Source: an uncultured Bacillaceae bacterium
GTDB taxonomy: Bacteria > Bacillota > Bacilli > Bacillales > Caldibacillaceae
Assembly: GCA_937951955.1 (NCBI GenBank)
Contig: CALGAD010000097.1
Span: 1-11,471, forward strand
Length of the DNA stretch: 11,471 nt
Direction of reading: 5' to 3'
Under the pieces are notes generated by a model that saw nothing but the letters and a program-made list of their open reading frames with translations, did no database searches and was not told where the DNA came from. Positions 1-6,302 of this stretch are shown here, piece by piece; the stretch's first letter is position 1; each line of letters starts with the position of its first letter. The translations under genes and the position numbers were made by a program.

Positions 1-22
1 AACTGACTTGGTTCGCTTTGTC

Positions 23-45
23 TTGTTCAGTTTTCAAGGTTCAAT
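23..45 (-). promoter_or_regulatory. rRNA leader boxA-like antitermination element
   Basis: Read on the minus strand this stretch gives ATTGAACCTTGAAAACTGAA followed by CAA, which resembles the boxA-containing leader that precedes 16S rRNA in Bacillaceae (a similar string also occurs in 16S-23S spacers). It lies about 80-100 nt downstream of two strong promoters on the same strand, which favours the leader over an internal spacer. The mature 16S sequence itself is not in the window. Identification is by recalled similarity and position. Confidence 0.6.
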
Positions 46-128
46 ACCATGATTTTAGCTTTTTTCATGATTCAGTGTAACTATCAAGTAGAACTTAAAT
101 ACACTTTTTTCAATCAAAAGCATGTTCT

Positions 129-157
129 ATTATATCAAAATCACAAAATGCCGTCAA
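129..157 (-). promoter_or_regulatory. rRNA operon promoter P2 (sigma-A)
   Basis: On the minus strand there is a -35 TTGACG (152-157), a 17-nt spacer and a perfect -10 TATAAT (129-134). An A-rich stretch lies just upstream of the -35 (about 160-180) and could act as an UP element. Transcription would start near 122 and run off the left edge into the inferred 16S rRNA gene. It is the downstream member of a tandem pair, the usual arrangement for rRNA operons. Confidence 0.85.
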
Positions 158-197
158 CCATTTTTTGTTTTATGTTGTTTCCCTAACGGCAAGATAA

Positions 198-226
198 ATT
201 ATATTACGGTTCACCAAAAAAGTCAA
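198..226 (-). promoter_or_regulatory. rRNA operon promoter P1 (sigma-A)
   Basis: On the minus strand there is a -35 TTGACT (221-226), a 17-nt spacer and a perfect -10 TATAAT (198-203). It lies 69 bp upstream of P2 and has the same geometry. A-tracts at about 228-248 are UP-element-like. The tandem near-consensus pair plus the boxA-like leader support an rRNA operon leaving the window to the left. Confidence 0.85.
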
Positions 227-512
227 TATGTTGATTTTCATTTTTTACGCACAATAATTCCTTTTTAATGATCTCCTTATTTATCTTTCTGTTGCAACCA
301 GATTGGTGATTTTATACATTGCTAAATGATCAATCTTTATTCTGTTCCCTTCACATAAAATTATTCCTTTTCCTGTCTTAACTTAGCGCTTTTTATGTAA
401 AATACGTTTTGTCTCATGTATATTACATTCTTATTTCTTGCAGTTTATCCAATATGGAATGAGAATAATTTCCTGTCCACTTGCATAGTTTGAATTAGAC
501 AAGCTGGACGGG
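227..512. other. Intergenic region between rRNA promoters and pdaB
   Basis: AT-rich spacer separating the leftward rRNA promoters from the rightward pdaB gene. I see no convincing coding region. An 8-bp inverted repeat (ACATAAAA 353-360, TTTTATGT 391-398) with a 30-nt gap has no obvious role. The right end carries the presumed pdaB promoter and ribosome binding site. Confidence 0.6.
463..490 (+). promoter_or_regulatory. Possible sigma-G-type promoter of pdaB
   Basis: GAATA (463-467) fits the forespore sigma-G -35 pattern gHATR. It is followed after 16 nt by CATAGTT (484-490), which matches 5 of 7 positions of the CATACTA-like -10. The start point would be near 497, about 25 nt before the pdaB start codon. 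Spacing is one short of ideal and the -10 is imperfect. The main support is that pdaB is known as a forespore gene in B. subtilis. Confidence 0.35.
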
Positions 513-521
513 GTGAAATGT

Positions 522-1274
522 ATGAAAAACTTCTTTTTTGTAGTGAATGGGAAGAAACTAAAAAATTATAGCATCATTATCTTAACAGCTCTTGTTACTG
601 CCTGGTTGATTTATATACAAAATATTAGTGTCATGCTTTTTTCCTCTCCTGCTGAACCGGTAGCCTTATATAGAGGAAAGGAGGGGGTTGCTTTAACTTT
701 TAACATTACCTGGGGCGATACAAAAGCCGAGCCAATTATTGATGAACTCATTAAAAACGAGGTTAAAGCGGCGACTTTTTTCCTTTCCGGATCATGGGCT
801 GAAAGGCATCCGCATATTGTTGAAAAAATTAGTAAAGCCGGTTATGAAATTGGTTTACTCGGTTATCGTTATGTCGATTATGAAGAATTGAGTGATAACG
901 AAATACGACAAGATATTCGTCAGGCGGAGGAAATTTTTAAGAAACTCAATATCAAGCATGAGAAAATTTTACGGGCCCCGAACGGTTATTTTGATAAACG
1001 CCTGATAAAAATCGCAGAAAATATGGGATATACTGTAATCCATTGGAGCATTAATTCCAATGACTGGAAAAATCCCGGTGTCGAGAAAATCATCGATAAC
1101 GTAAAGGAAGTGAAGAAAGGAGATATTATTCTCCTTCACGCATCTGACTCCGCCCGGCAAACAGCTGTTGCTCTCCCGCAAATTTTACAGCTTATTAAAG
1201 AAAAGCAATTGAAACTTGTAACAACAACAGAAATGCTCATTGATGGAAAGGCAGAGACAAAAGAAATTCAATAG
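522..1274 (+). CDS. pdaB: PdaB, sporulation polysaccharide-deacetylase-like protein
   Basis: A 250-residue protein of the PdaB (YbaN) family, needed in B. subtilis for late spore stability. It has an N-terminal membrane anchor (about residues 16-35) and then a NodB/CE4-type barrel. Recognisable blocks are ALTFNITWGD (57-66), SWAERHP (91-97), RAPNG (151-155), DWKNPG (181-186) and LLHASDS (204-210). The usual CE4 metal-binding HxxxH is absent (GLLGYRY at 111-117 occupies that place), and the first motif reads TFN where CE4 enzymes have TFD, so deacetylase activity is doubtful. I chose ATG 522 over the upstream in-frame GTG 513 because GGGGTGA (510-516) is correctly spaced for ATG. It is monocistronic and convergent with kbaA. 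Beside an rRNA operon is its usual place. Confidence 0.92.
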   Translation: MKNFFFVVNGKKLKNYSIIILTALVTAWLIYIQNISVMLFSSPAEPVALYRGKEGVALTFNITWGDTKAEPIIDELIKNEVKAATFFLSGSWAERHPHIVEKISKAGYEIGLLGYRYVDYEELSDNEIRQDIRQAEEIFKKLNIKHEKILRAPNGYFDKRLIKIAENMGYTVIHWSINSNDWKNPGVEKIIDNVKEVKKGDIILLHASDSARQTAVALPQILQLIKEKQLKLVTTTEMLIDGKAETKEIQ

Positions 1275-1333
1275 CGATCAATGATTCATCGTTACTATTT
1301 TTCCGTAATGATTTATTTCATAAGATAAAAAAT

Positions 1334-1359
1334 ACCACGCACCATATGTTTCGCGTGGT
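1334..1359. terminator. Bidirectional terminator between pdaB and kbaA
   Basis: Seven-bp stem ACCACGC (1334-1340) / GCGTGGT (1353-1359) with a 12-nt loop. Reading plus, it is followed by a T-rich run (1361-1372). Reading minus, it is followed by TATTTTTTATC. It directly abuts the kbaA stop codon and lies about 60 bp after the pdaB stop, so it can serve both convergent genes. Confidence 0.8.
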
Positions 1360-1360
1360 G

Positions 1361-2011
1361 TTAGTTTTTATTTGTCAGAACTTCCTGTCTCCCTTTTTTC
1401 ATCATCCGCTCCTGTTTTGACTGTTCAATATATCGCGGCAAAACTAACAATTGGTACGCATTGCAAGCGAAAAGTGGATAAATCATCAAGTGAAGCCATA
1501 CCGGATCATTCAAACGTAATGCGGGAAACCATTCGATAATGGAGATAACGACCATAAAAAATAATGCGGGAATAAAAACACTACTCTTTCCGACTTGTTT
1601 TGTTTTGATGTAGGCAATTAAGACTCCCGCCAGCAAAAGCAAAAGGGCTACGAGGAAATACGAGAATATGCCTTCTCCCTCCGTTGCAAAAATCGTGTAG
1701 CGAAAGTACACTAAATCAAAAAGAGCAAAAGCAATGAGGCCTACCTGGATCGGATTCCATACCGAGCGAAAAAAACTTAAACCTAAACGATGAACCATTA
1801 AATAGGCTAAATATCCCATCTGACTGATCACACTAAACAATAACCCCATGCCAAAATACCATAACATGACAATAAGTAATTCAACGAACGTAAATCCGCT
1901 AAATGAAAAGCCGTTTTCTACCCATTGTATAAGCAAACCTGTAAGTATGGTAACAACTCCGCCGACCAATAATGTCTTGATAAACATTTTGAACCAGTTT
2001 CTAATATTCAT
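1361..2011 (-). CDS. kbaA: KbaA, KinB-signalling pathway activator (membrane)
   Basis: A 216-residue, strongly hydrophobic protein with about six predicted membrane segments (roughly residues 9-29, 42-66, 88-106, 114-134, 144-160, 172-190) and a basic C-terminal tail. The N-terminal NIRNWFK, the central SVISQMGYLAYLMVHRLGL and FALFDLVYFRY match what I remember of B. subtilis KbaA (about 198 residues), which is required for activation of the sporulation kinase KinB. The biochemical mechanism is not known to me. ATG 2011 is preceded by GGGGG (2020-2024) with 8-nt spacing. The position between pdaB and gerD, on the strand opposite both, is the conserved arrangement. I found no convincing -35/-10 pair upstream. 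Confidence 0.92.
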   Translation of the reverse strand: MNIRNWFKMFIKTLLVGGVVTILTGLLIQWVENGFSFSGFTFVELLIVMLWYFGMGLLFSVISQMGYLAYLMVHRLGLSFFRSVWNPIQVGLIAFALFDLVYFRYTIFATEGEGIFSYFLVALLLLLAGVLIAYIKTKQVGKSSVFIPALFFMVVISIIEWFPALRLNDPVWLHLMIYPLFACNAYQLLVLPRYIEQSKQERMMKKGRQEVLTNKN

Positions 2012-2117
2012 CCTTTAATCCCCCGAATCCCGTCAACATTCATTATTATCCAAAAATAAATAATTCTCCTATAATTTTACAACCCCATTAAAGAAAAATC
2101 TACATATTCGCTTGCAC

Positions 2118-2146
2118 GAATAATTTACTTGAAAAATTCCATCCTA
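2118..2146 (+). promoter_or_regulatory. Sigma-G-type (forespore) promoter of gerD
   Basis: GAATA (2118-2122) fits the -35 pattern gHATR. After exactly 17 nt comes CATCCTA (2140-2146), which fits the CATnnTA -10 of sigma-G. The start point would be near 2153, 28 nt before the gerD ATG and just ahead of its ribosome binding site. gerD is known as a sigma-G gene in B. subtilis, so motif and context agree. Confidence 0.65.
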
Positions 2147-2180
2147 TTCATTAGAGGAATATGAGGAAGGAGCAAAGAAA

Positions 2181-2753
2181 ATGGGCAGAAGAAGATTGAT
2201 CGTGCTCCTCTTTACCAGTCTTTTTTTTATCATCACAAGCTGTTCGACTCCTGAGGATGAATCAGGTAAGTTAAATTATGATGAAACGAAGAAAATGGTT
2301 GTTGATATATTAAAAACCGATGAGGGGAAAAAGGCGATTAAAGAAGTTTTATCCGATGGAGAGATGAAGCAAGAACTCGTTCTCGACCATGCCGTCGTCT
2401 CCGAATCGATTACGAATGCCCTGCTATCCGAAAAAGGGCAGGAGTTTTGGAAAAAGTCCTTCGAAGATCCGGAATTTGCCAAAGCTTTTGCGGAAAGTAT
2501 GAAAAAAGAGCAGGAACAATTAAATAAAAATTTATTAAAGGATCCGGAATACCGCGCAACAATCATTGAAATCTTGCATGATCCGGAACTGGAAAAAGAA
2601 ATCGCTGACCTTTTAAAGAGCAATGAATACCGAACCCACTTGCAATCGGTAATTACAGAAACCCTTGAATCACCTGTTTTTCAAGCAAAAATGCAGGAAA
2701 TCCTCTTAAAAGCAGCGAGTGAACAGGCAAAACAAGGTGAAGAGAAAAAATAA
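2181..2753 (+). CDS. gerD: GerD, germinosome scaffold lipoprotein
   Basis: A 190-residue spore germination protein, close to the roughly 185 residues of B. subtilis GerD. A lipoprotein signal (basic MGRRR, hydrophobic core, ITS-C with lipidated Cys21) is followed by a low-complexity acidic linker. The rest is an alpha-helical domain rich in repeated DPEY/DPEL-like turns (FEDPEFAKAF, KDPEYRATI, HDPELEKEI). GerD sits on the outer face of the spore inner membrane and clusters nutrient germinant receptors into the germinosome. ATG 2181 has a strong ribosome binding site (GGAAGGAG, 2165-2172, 8-nt spacing). It is monocistronic, has a sigma-G-type promoter, and is convergent with salA. Confidence 0.95.
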   Translation: MGRRRLIVLLFTSLFFIITSCSTPEDESGKLNYDETKKMVVDILKTDEGKKAIKEVLSDGEMKQELVLDHAVVSESITNALLSEKGQEFWKKSFEDPEFAKAFAESMKKEQEQLNKNLLKDPEYRATIIEILHDPELEKEIADLLKSNEYRTHLQSVITETLESPVFQAKMQEILLKAASEQAKQGEEKK

Positions 2754-2754
2754 C

Positions 2755-2790
2755 AAAATGACCGCCTGCTGATGCAGTAACGGTCATTTT
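2755..2790. terminator. Bidirectional terminator between gerD and salA
   Basis: Ten-bp stem AAAATGACCG (2755-2764) / CGGTCATTTT (2781-2790), with a small inner hairpin CTGC-TGAT-GCAG in the loop. The plus strand has a T-run after the stem (2787-2792) and the minus strand reads out through the A-run. It begins one base after the gerD stop codon and ends 10 bp before the salA stop codon, so it serves both. Confidence 0.9.
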
Positions 2791-2800
2791 TTCTGTCCGC

Positions 2801-3892
2801 TTACCTGGCGAAGGGGCTCTTTTTTTCTTCCACCGTTTCTTCAAAGCGGTCAACGATTTTTTCTGCAATTTTAAAGTAAATCTTTCCGATCGGGTGATTA
2901 ATCTGGTAAACAGACGGGGCGAACTCATCTTCGTCCCAGTACGGTTGTTGTAGCGGAATCTGCCCTAATAAAGGAACTTGCAACTCTTCCGCCAGCTTTT
3001 TCCCGCCACCACGACCGAATACATATTCCTTCTCACCAGACTTCGATTCATAATAAGACATGTTTTCGATAACACCGATAATCTCATGTTTTGTTTGTAA
3101 AGCCATCGTTCCCGCCCGGCTAGCCACAAAGGCCGAGGTTGGATGGGGCGTTGTCACAATAATTTCTTTACTTTTTGGCAGCATTTGGTGAACATCCAGT
3201 GCAACATCACCCGTGCCCGGCGGGAGATCAATAATCAAGTATTCCAGGTCATCCCCCCAATTTACTTCTTTGAAAAAGCTCGTCAACATTTTTCCGAGCA
3301 TGGGACCGCGCCAAATAACAGGGGAATTGTCTTCCACAAAGAATGCCATGGAAATGACTTTCACACCGAAGCGATCCACAGGAATAATTTTGTTATTTTC
3401 CACCTTCGGCCGATCGATGATGCCCATCATATCCGGTACACTAAACCCGTATATATCCGCATCAATTAAACCGACTTTTTTTCCAAGTCTTGCGAGATTC
3501 ACCGCCAAATTCACAGCTACCGTTGACTTGCCAACGCCACCTTTACCACTGGCAATCGCGATAACGATCGTCTCGTCATTGGCTAAATAACCCTGCCCTC
3601 CGTCAGCACCGACAGGACGGAATTTTTCAATAATATCTACAGGTAGTTGTGCAAAGCGAATACCGACTGTATGGGCACCGGCTTCTTTTAATCGTTTGAC
3701 GATTTGGGACTGAACCGCAAATTGCTCTCTCCCGTTCAGTTTACCGATGGCCACTTTGACACTTACATGAGGTTTTCCTTCAATTTCTTTTAAAGAAAGT
3801 TCGAGAAGACCGTTCGTTTCCCCGATTGTCTTATGTAAAAATGGATCTTCAATCCTATTTACAATTTCTCGCGCCTTTTCCGTTGTAAGCAT
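2801..3892 (-). CDS. salA: SalA, Mrp/NBP35-type P-loop ATPase
   Basis: A 363-residue Mrp-family ATPase. An N-terminal MIP18/DUF59-like domain covers about residues 5-85. The deviant Walker A GKGGVGKST is at 116-124, the DADIYG switch at 144-149 and a Walker B-like DLPPGTGD at 222-229. In B. subtilis this locus is salA, a regulator that relieves scoC repression of exoprotease genes; other Mrp proteins carry Fe-S clusters. This protein has no cysteine at all, so the CxxC cluster site is absent. I prefer ATG 3892 to ATG 3898: AAGGTGG (3900-3906) is 7 nt from the former and 1 nt from the latter. A TATAAT (3921-3926) lies upstream but with no good -35. The cwlD terminator upstream makes salA probably a separate unit. 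Confidence 0.92.
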   Translation of the reverse strand: MLTTEKAREIVNRIEDPFLHKTIGETNGLLELSLKEIEGKPHVSVKVAIGKLNGREQFAVQSQIVKRLKEAGAHTVGIRFAQLPVDIIEKFRPVGADGGQGYLANDETIVIAIASGKGGVGKSTVAVNLAVNLARLGKKVGLIDADIYGFSVPDMMGIIDRPKVENNKIIPVDRFGVKVISMAFFVEDNSPVIWRGPMLGKMLTSFFKEVNWGDDLEYLIIDLPPGTGDVALDVHQMLPKSKEIIVTTPHPTSAFVASRAGTMALQTKHEIIGVIENMSYYESKSGEKEYVFGRGGGKKLAEELQVPLLGQIPLQQPYWDEDEFAPSVYQINHPIGKIYFKIAEKIVDRFEETVEEKKSPFAR

Positions 3893-3920
3893 TTTCATTC
3901 CACCTTTTATTCGTTATACT

Positions 3921-3932
3921 ATTATAATTATA
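3921..3932 (-). promoter_or_regulatory. Possible -10 region for salA (two overlapping TATAAT boxes)
   Basis: On the minus strand TATAAT occurs twice in tandem (3927-3932 and 3921-3926), 15-25 nt before the salA ribosome binding site and just downstream of the cwlD terminator. The hexamers 17 nt upstream (TAGCGC, ATCTGT) do not resemble TTGACA. This is either an activator-dependent promoter or only AT-rich sequence. Confidence 0.35.
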
Positions 3933-3961
3933 AAGAAAATTAGACAGATGCGCTATAAAAG

Positions 3962-3988
3962 AACCTTTGCACGATTCGCGCAAAGGTT
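3962..3988 (-). terminator. cwlD terminator
   Basis: Nine-bp stem AACCTTTGC (3962-3970) / GCAAAGGTT (3980-3988) with a 9-nt loop. On the minus strand it is followed by TCTTTTATAG. It lies 8-34 bp beyond the cwlD stop codon and ahead of the salA promoter region, so it separates the two genes. The U-tract is short and interrupted, so read-through is possible. Confidence 0.7.
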
Positions 3989-3995
3989 TCTGAAA

Positions 3996-4727
3996 TTATT
4001 CTTTTTCTTCCTTTTCCAGTCTTGCCGCTTTTTCTTCTGTAAAATAACGCATGATACCTTCATAAATGGAAGCGGCAATCTTCTCCTGATAACCATCCTG
4101 TAATAATAATTCCCGCTCCTCATGATTCGATAAAAATCCGACCTCAACTAAAGCACCTGGCTTTTTCGCATTTTTAAGCAAATATATATTATTGATCGGT
4201 TTGGCATTCCGGTTCGTATTGTCTAAATTATCCTTGATTTCCTCTTGAATAAATTCTGCAATCACTTTATTCTCAAGATACCTTGTGCTGTAAAATGTTT
4301 GTGCCCCGCGCCAGCGGGATGACGGCATCGCATTGAGATGAATACTAATATATAGTTCAGCATCTGAATCATTGATCATCTTCACCCGGCGCCGCAAATC
4401 TTCTGATTTTCTGCGACTCAAACCTCTTGTATCCTCATCAGCTAAATCGAAATCCTCTTCCCGGGTCATTAATACGAAGGCCCCTTGTTGTTGCAAGTAA
4501 TCCCGAAGTTTTAAGGCGATACTTAAAGCGATTTCCTTCTCAACCGCCTCACCATGCTCAGCGCCTCCATCCGGACCACCATGGCCGGGATCAAGATAAA
4601 TTATGCGACCACTTAGCGGGAGATTCCAGGAACTGATTGGCATAAATTGGAAATATTGATTTTGAATAGCAAAAATAATAATCCCGATTAGAAAAATGGA
4701 ACTGAAAAACAGCCATGTTCTATTCAA
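3996..4727 (-). CDS. cwlD: CwlD, N-acetylmuramoyl-L-alanine amidase (cortex muramic-lactam formation)
   Basis: A 243-residue Amidase_3 zinc hydrolase. It removes the stem peptide from muramic acid so that PdaA can form muramic-delta-lactam, the mark of spore cortex recognised by germination lytic enzymes. A single N-terminal membrane anchor (about residues 5-22) is followed by LDPGHGG with zinc ligand His49, EKEIAL with Glu63, SIHLN with His130, and VEVGFLSN with catalytic Glu195. All are intact. The length is near B. subtilis CwlD (about 237). The start is TTG 4727, supported by a run of seven G (4734-4740) 6 nt upstream; no ATG fits. A CATATCAT sequence 30-40 nt upstream could be a sigma-E-type -10 but its -35 is poor. 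It lies 73 bp behind ybaK, as in B. subtilis. Confidence 0.95.
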   Translation of the reverse strand: MNRTWLFFSSIFLIGIIIFAIQNQYFQFMPISSWNLPLSGRIIYLDPGHGGPDGGAEHGEAVEKEIALSIALKLRDYLQQQGAFVLMTREEDFDLADEDTRGLSRRKSEDLRRRVKMINDSDAELYISIHLNAMPSSRWRGAQTFYSTRYLENKVIAEFIQEEIKDNLDNTNRNAKPINNIYLLKNAKKPGALVEVGFLSNHEERELLLQDGYQEKIAASIYEGIMRYFTEEKAARLEKEEKE

Positions 4728-4738
4728 TTGGTACCCCC

Positions 4739-4768
4739 CCTTGTCTCTTTACCATGATATGGACAAGG
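4739..4768 (-). promoter_or_regulatory. Hairpin in cwlD 5' untranslated region
   Basis: CCTTGTC (4739-4745) and GACAAGG (4762-4768) form a 7-bp stem with a 16-nt loop that itself contains CCAT-GAT-ATGG. On the minus-strand transcript the 3' arm includes the first two G of the G-run that is the cwlD ribosome binding site. It could moderate translation from the TTG start. It lacks a T-run, so it is not a terminator of ybaK. Functional role is inference. Confidence 0.35.
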
Positions 4769-4800
4769 TACGGGGTTTAGAACAAAATTCTGTCAATAAC

Positions 4801-5247
4801 TTAATGAAGCCTCATTTTATAATGCTGTTTTCCTTTTAAAAAACCTTCATGAATCCAGTATTCAACATAGCGTTCACAAATGGCTAATAATGAATCGTAC
4901 ATATTCTTTTCTTTTCCAGGCATGCTCCAGTAATCAATGAATTCTGCCAGTCCCCGGGCATAAGTCCTTCTGTCTTCGCTCGTTCTTTCTTTAATTTCTT
5001 CCCAGGACAACCCATAATAACCAAGTCGGGAATATTTACTGCCGAGAAGGAACGCTTCAATTGCTATATCATAACATCCTTCTTCAATAGCTGTTCCAAG
5101 CATGTTTATACTTCCGAAGTGAAAGTCCCCAAAAAATTGTTGAACTCCTCTTTTTAATTGTTCGATCGAGAGTTCGCGTAAGATTCTCCGTTCAAAACGA
5201 ATTTGTTTTTCCCGCTGTTTTTGCGGAAAAGTGGTGATGACATTCAC
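4801..5247 (-). CDS. ybaK: YbaK, DUF2521 family protein
   Basis: A 148-residue soluble, mostly helical protein with no signal peptide or membrane segment. The family match is from memory of B. subtilis YbaK (about 147 residues, upstream of cwlD). It has the EEGCYDIAIEAFLLGSKYSR block (about residues 55-74), GYYGLSWEEI (76-85) and the basic C-terminal ending GFLKGKQHYKMRLH. No enzymatic motif is visible and I know of no established function. The start is GTG 5247, with GGGGG (5255-5259) 7 nt upstream. That binding site lies in the 3' arm of a 9-bp inverted repeat. It is followed after 73 bp by cwlD on the same strand and may be cotranscribed with it. Confidence 0.85.
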   Translation of the reverse strand: MNVITTFPQKQREKQIRFERRILRELSIEQLKRGVQQFFGDFHFGSINMLGTAIEEGCYDIAIEAFLLGSKYSRLGYYGLSWEEIKERTSEDRRTYARGLAEFIDYWSMPGKEKNMYDSLLAICERYVEYWIHEGFLKGKQHYKMRLH

Positions 5248-5251
5248 GTTT

Positions 5252-5293
5252 ATTCCCCCTTCAGCATTATTCTGTGTCTACTTTAGGGGGAAT
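5252..5293 (-). promoter_or_regulatory. Inverted repeat enclosing the ybaK ribosome binding site
   Basis: ATTCCCCCT (5252-5260) and AGGGGGAAT (5285-5293) are perfect 9-bp complements separated by 24 nt. In the minus-strand transcript the 3' arm contains the ybaK Shine-Dalgarno GGGGG and ends 5 nt before the GTG start codon. If folded, it would hide the ribosome binding site. Translational control is inference; the repeat could also be a protein-binding dyad. Confidence 0.5.
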
Positions 5294-5301
5294 CTCCATT
5301 C

Positions 5302-5331
5302 AAGTATTGGTTTCATTGGGAAATTCTATAC
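5302..5331 (-). promoter_or_regulatory. Possible sporulation-type promoter of ybaK
   Basis: On the minus strand GTATA (5327-5331) fits gHATR. It is followed after 18 nt by AATACTT (5302-5308), which shares the ATACT core of the sigma-G -10. The start point would fall at about 5294-5296, right before the inverted repeat upstream of ybaK. The match is partial. Confidence 0.3.
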
Positions 5332-5512
5332 TGAACGAAAGCATTCAATAGCGGAATCACTACAACGAATCAAAAATTACTCAGCCTGTTCCCGATTTTT
5401 TACCATCATTTTCAGATTGGTTACTTCTTTTCCCACAGCAAATCCTATCCATAGTATTAAGAAAACCTGTCTTTATACGAAAGGTTATAGACGATTCCTT
5501 TACTTTTTCTTA

Positions 5513-6202
5513 CTAATAAACTCTCTTAGCATGGGACACGACTTCTTTCATTTTCCCTTTGATATGTTTTCGTTTCGTCAATGTTTTTTGCATCCACTTA
5601 ATAAACAAACCGACCAGGATGGCCGATATAATCGTTCCTTCCCGCATACCGCGGATTGTACCGAATGCAAACCAAGAAGTGAGAAGCGCCAAACAGACTA
5701 AACTCATGTCAAAGCAAATTTTTACTGTACTAAAGGGGATGTTCGTTTTTAGCGATATTGCTTTCACCACCCCTTCAACAGGATTATTAATCACGTTTGC
5801 CTTTAATTGTAAAATAATTGAACAGGCGATAATGAAACACCCGCTAATGACCATAAATAACTGGATCAAGTAATGGGGTTTAGAAAGATAGTCGACTAAA
5901 ACAGACCAAAAGTCGATGGACGTTCCTAAAATCGGACCGACGAGCAGTTGGAAATACTGGATCTTTTTGAAGTCCCCGCGCATGATGCTCAATTCCAGTA
6001 GCACATAAAGAATATTAAAAAGCATGGTATACATACCAAAACTTAACGGCGTGAATAAACTAAGTACATAGGGTGGGCTCGTGATTGCCGTTGTCCCGAG
6101 GTCGGCTAATGTGACAAGGGAAATACCTAACCCCAGGACAAAAATACTGATAAAAAACAAACCAAACGGTTTCCACAGAGTTCGTCTCGTCAATAGCCTC
6201 AC
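5513..6202 (-). CDS. YczE/YyaS/YitT-family integral membrane protein
   Basis: A 229-residue polytopic membrane protein. The early segment LGLGISLVTLADLGTTAITS (about residues 23-42) followed by helices near 55-70, 82-97, 109-131, 159-175 and 187-203, and a basic cytoplasmic tail, is the layout of the YczE/YitT family. B. subtilis YczE lies beside the surfactin locus and affects lipopeptide production, but no molecular activity is established and I transfer none here. The start is uncertain. GTG 6202 has only a weak AAGAA immediately upstream. TTG 6193, three codons in, has GTGAGG at 3-nt spacing. It follows the catalase gene on the same strand but is separated from it by a terminator. No clear terminator is visible after it. 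Confidence 0.75.
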   Translation of the reverse strand: MRLLTRRTLWKPFGLFFISIFVLGLGISLVTLADLGTTAITSPPYVLSLFTPLSFGMYTMLFNILYVLLELSIMRGDFKKIQYFQLLVGPILGTSIDFWSVLVDYLSKPHYLIQLFMVISGCFIIACSIILQLKANVINNPVEGVVKAISLKTNIPFSTVKICFDMSLVCLALLTSWFAFGTIRGMREGTIISAILVGLFIKWMQKTLTKRKHIKGKMKEVVSHAKRVY

Positions 6203-6221
6203 TTCTTTTTATAAAAATGCT

Positions 6222-6278
6222 TCAAGCTAAAACCTTATTCTGATCCGAAGCAATTATTATAACGGTAGTAAAACACAT
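6222..6278 (-). CDS. Possible 18-codon small ORF upstream of the YczE-like gene
   Basis: ATG 6278 is preceded by a near-perfect AAAGGAG (6285-6291) at 6-nt spacing. It opens 18 codons (MCFTTVIIIASDQNKVLA) ending 20 bp before the YczE-like start. It lies between the catalase terminator and that gene. A TATAAT (6256-6261) falls inside it. It could be a short leader peptide or the remnant 5' end of a lost gene. Met-Cys at the N-terminus is seen in Ntn hydrolases, but 18 residues cannot establish kinship. Expression is not shown. Confidence 0.3.
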   Translation of the reverse strand: MCFTTVIIIASDQNKVLA

Positions 6279-6302
6279 TTTACTCTCCTTTAAAAACATC
6301 CG

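Noticed and set aside
240..300. Short minus-strand ORF behind AAAAAGGA that runs through promoter P1
   Set aside because: About 16 codons, upstream of the rRNA promoters and overlapping their elements; better explained as A-rich UP-element sequence.
3213..3590. 125-codon and neighbouring plus-strand ORFs inside salA
   Set aside because: Antisense shadows of the conserved Mrp ATPase, whose motifs are all in the minus-strand frame.
5377..5472. Minus-strand open stretch reading VFLILWIGFAVGKEVTNLK, like the membrane segment and start of a helix of a small membrane protein
   Set aside because: It has no in-frame start codon ahead of the hydrophobic part and a stop directly upstream; I could not rebuild a gene from neighbouring frames. 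Possibly a remnant, but not supportable.
5231..5701. 156-codon plus-strand ORF overlapping the starts of ybaK and the end of the YczE-like gene
   Set aside because: Composition is odd, there is no recognisable domain or ribosome binding site, and it runs antisense into two supported genes.
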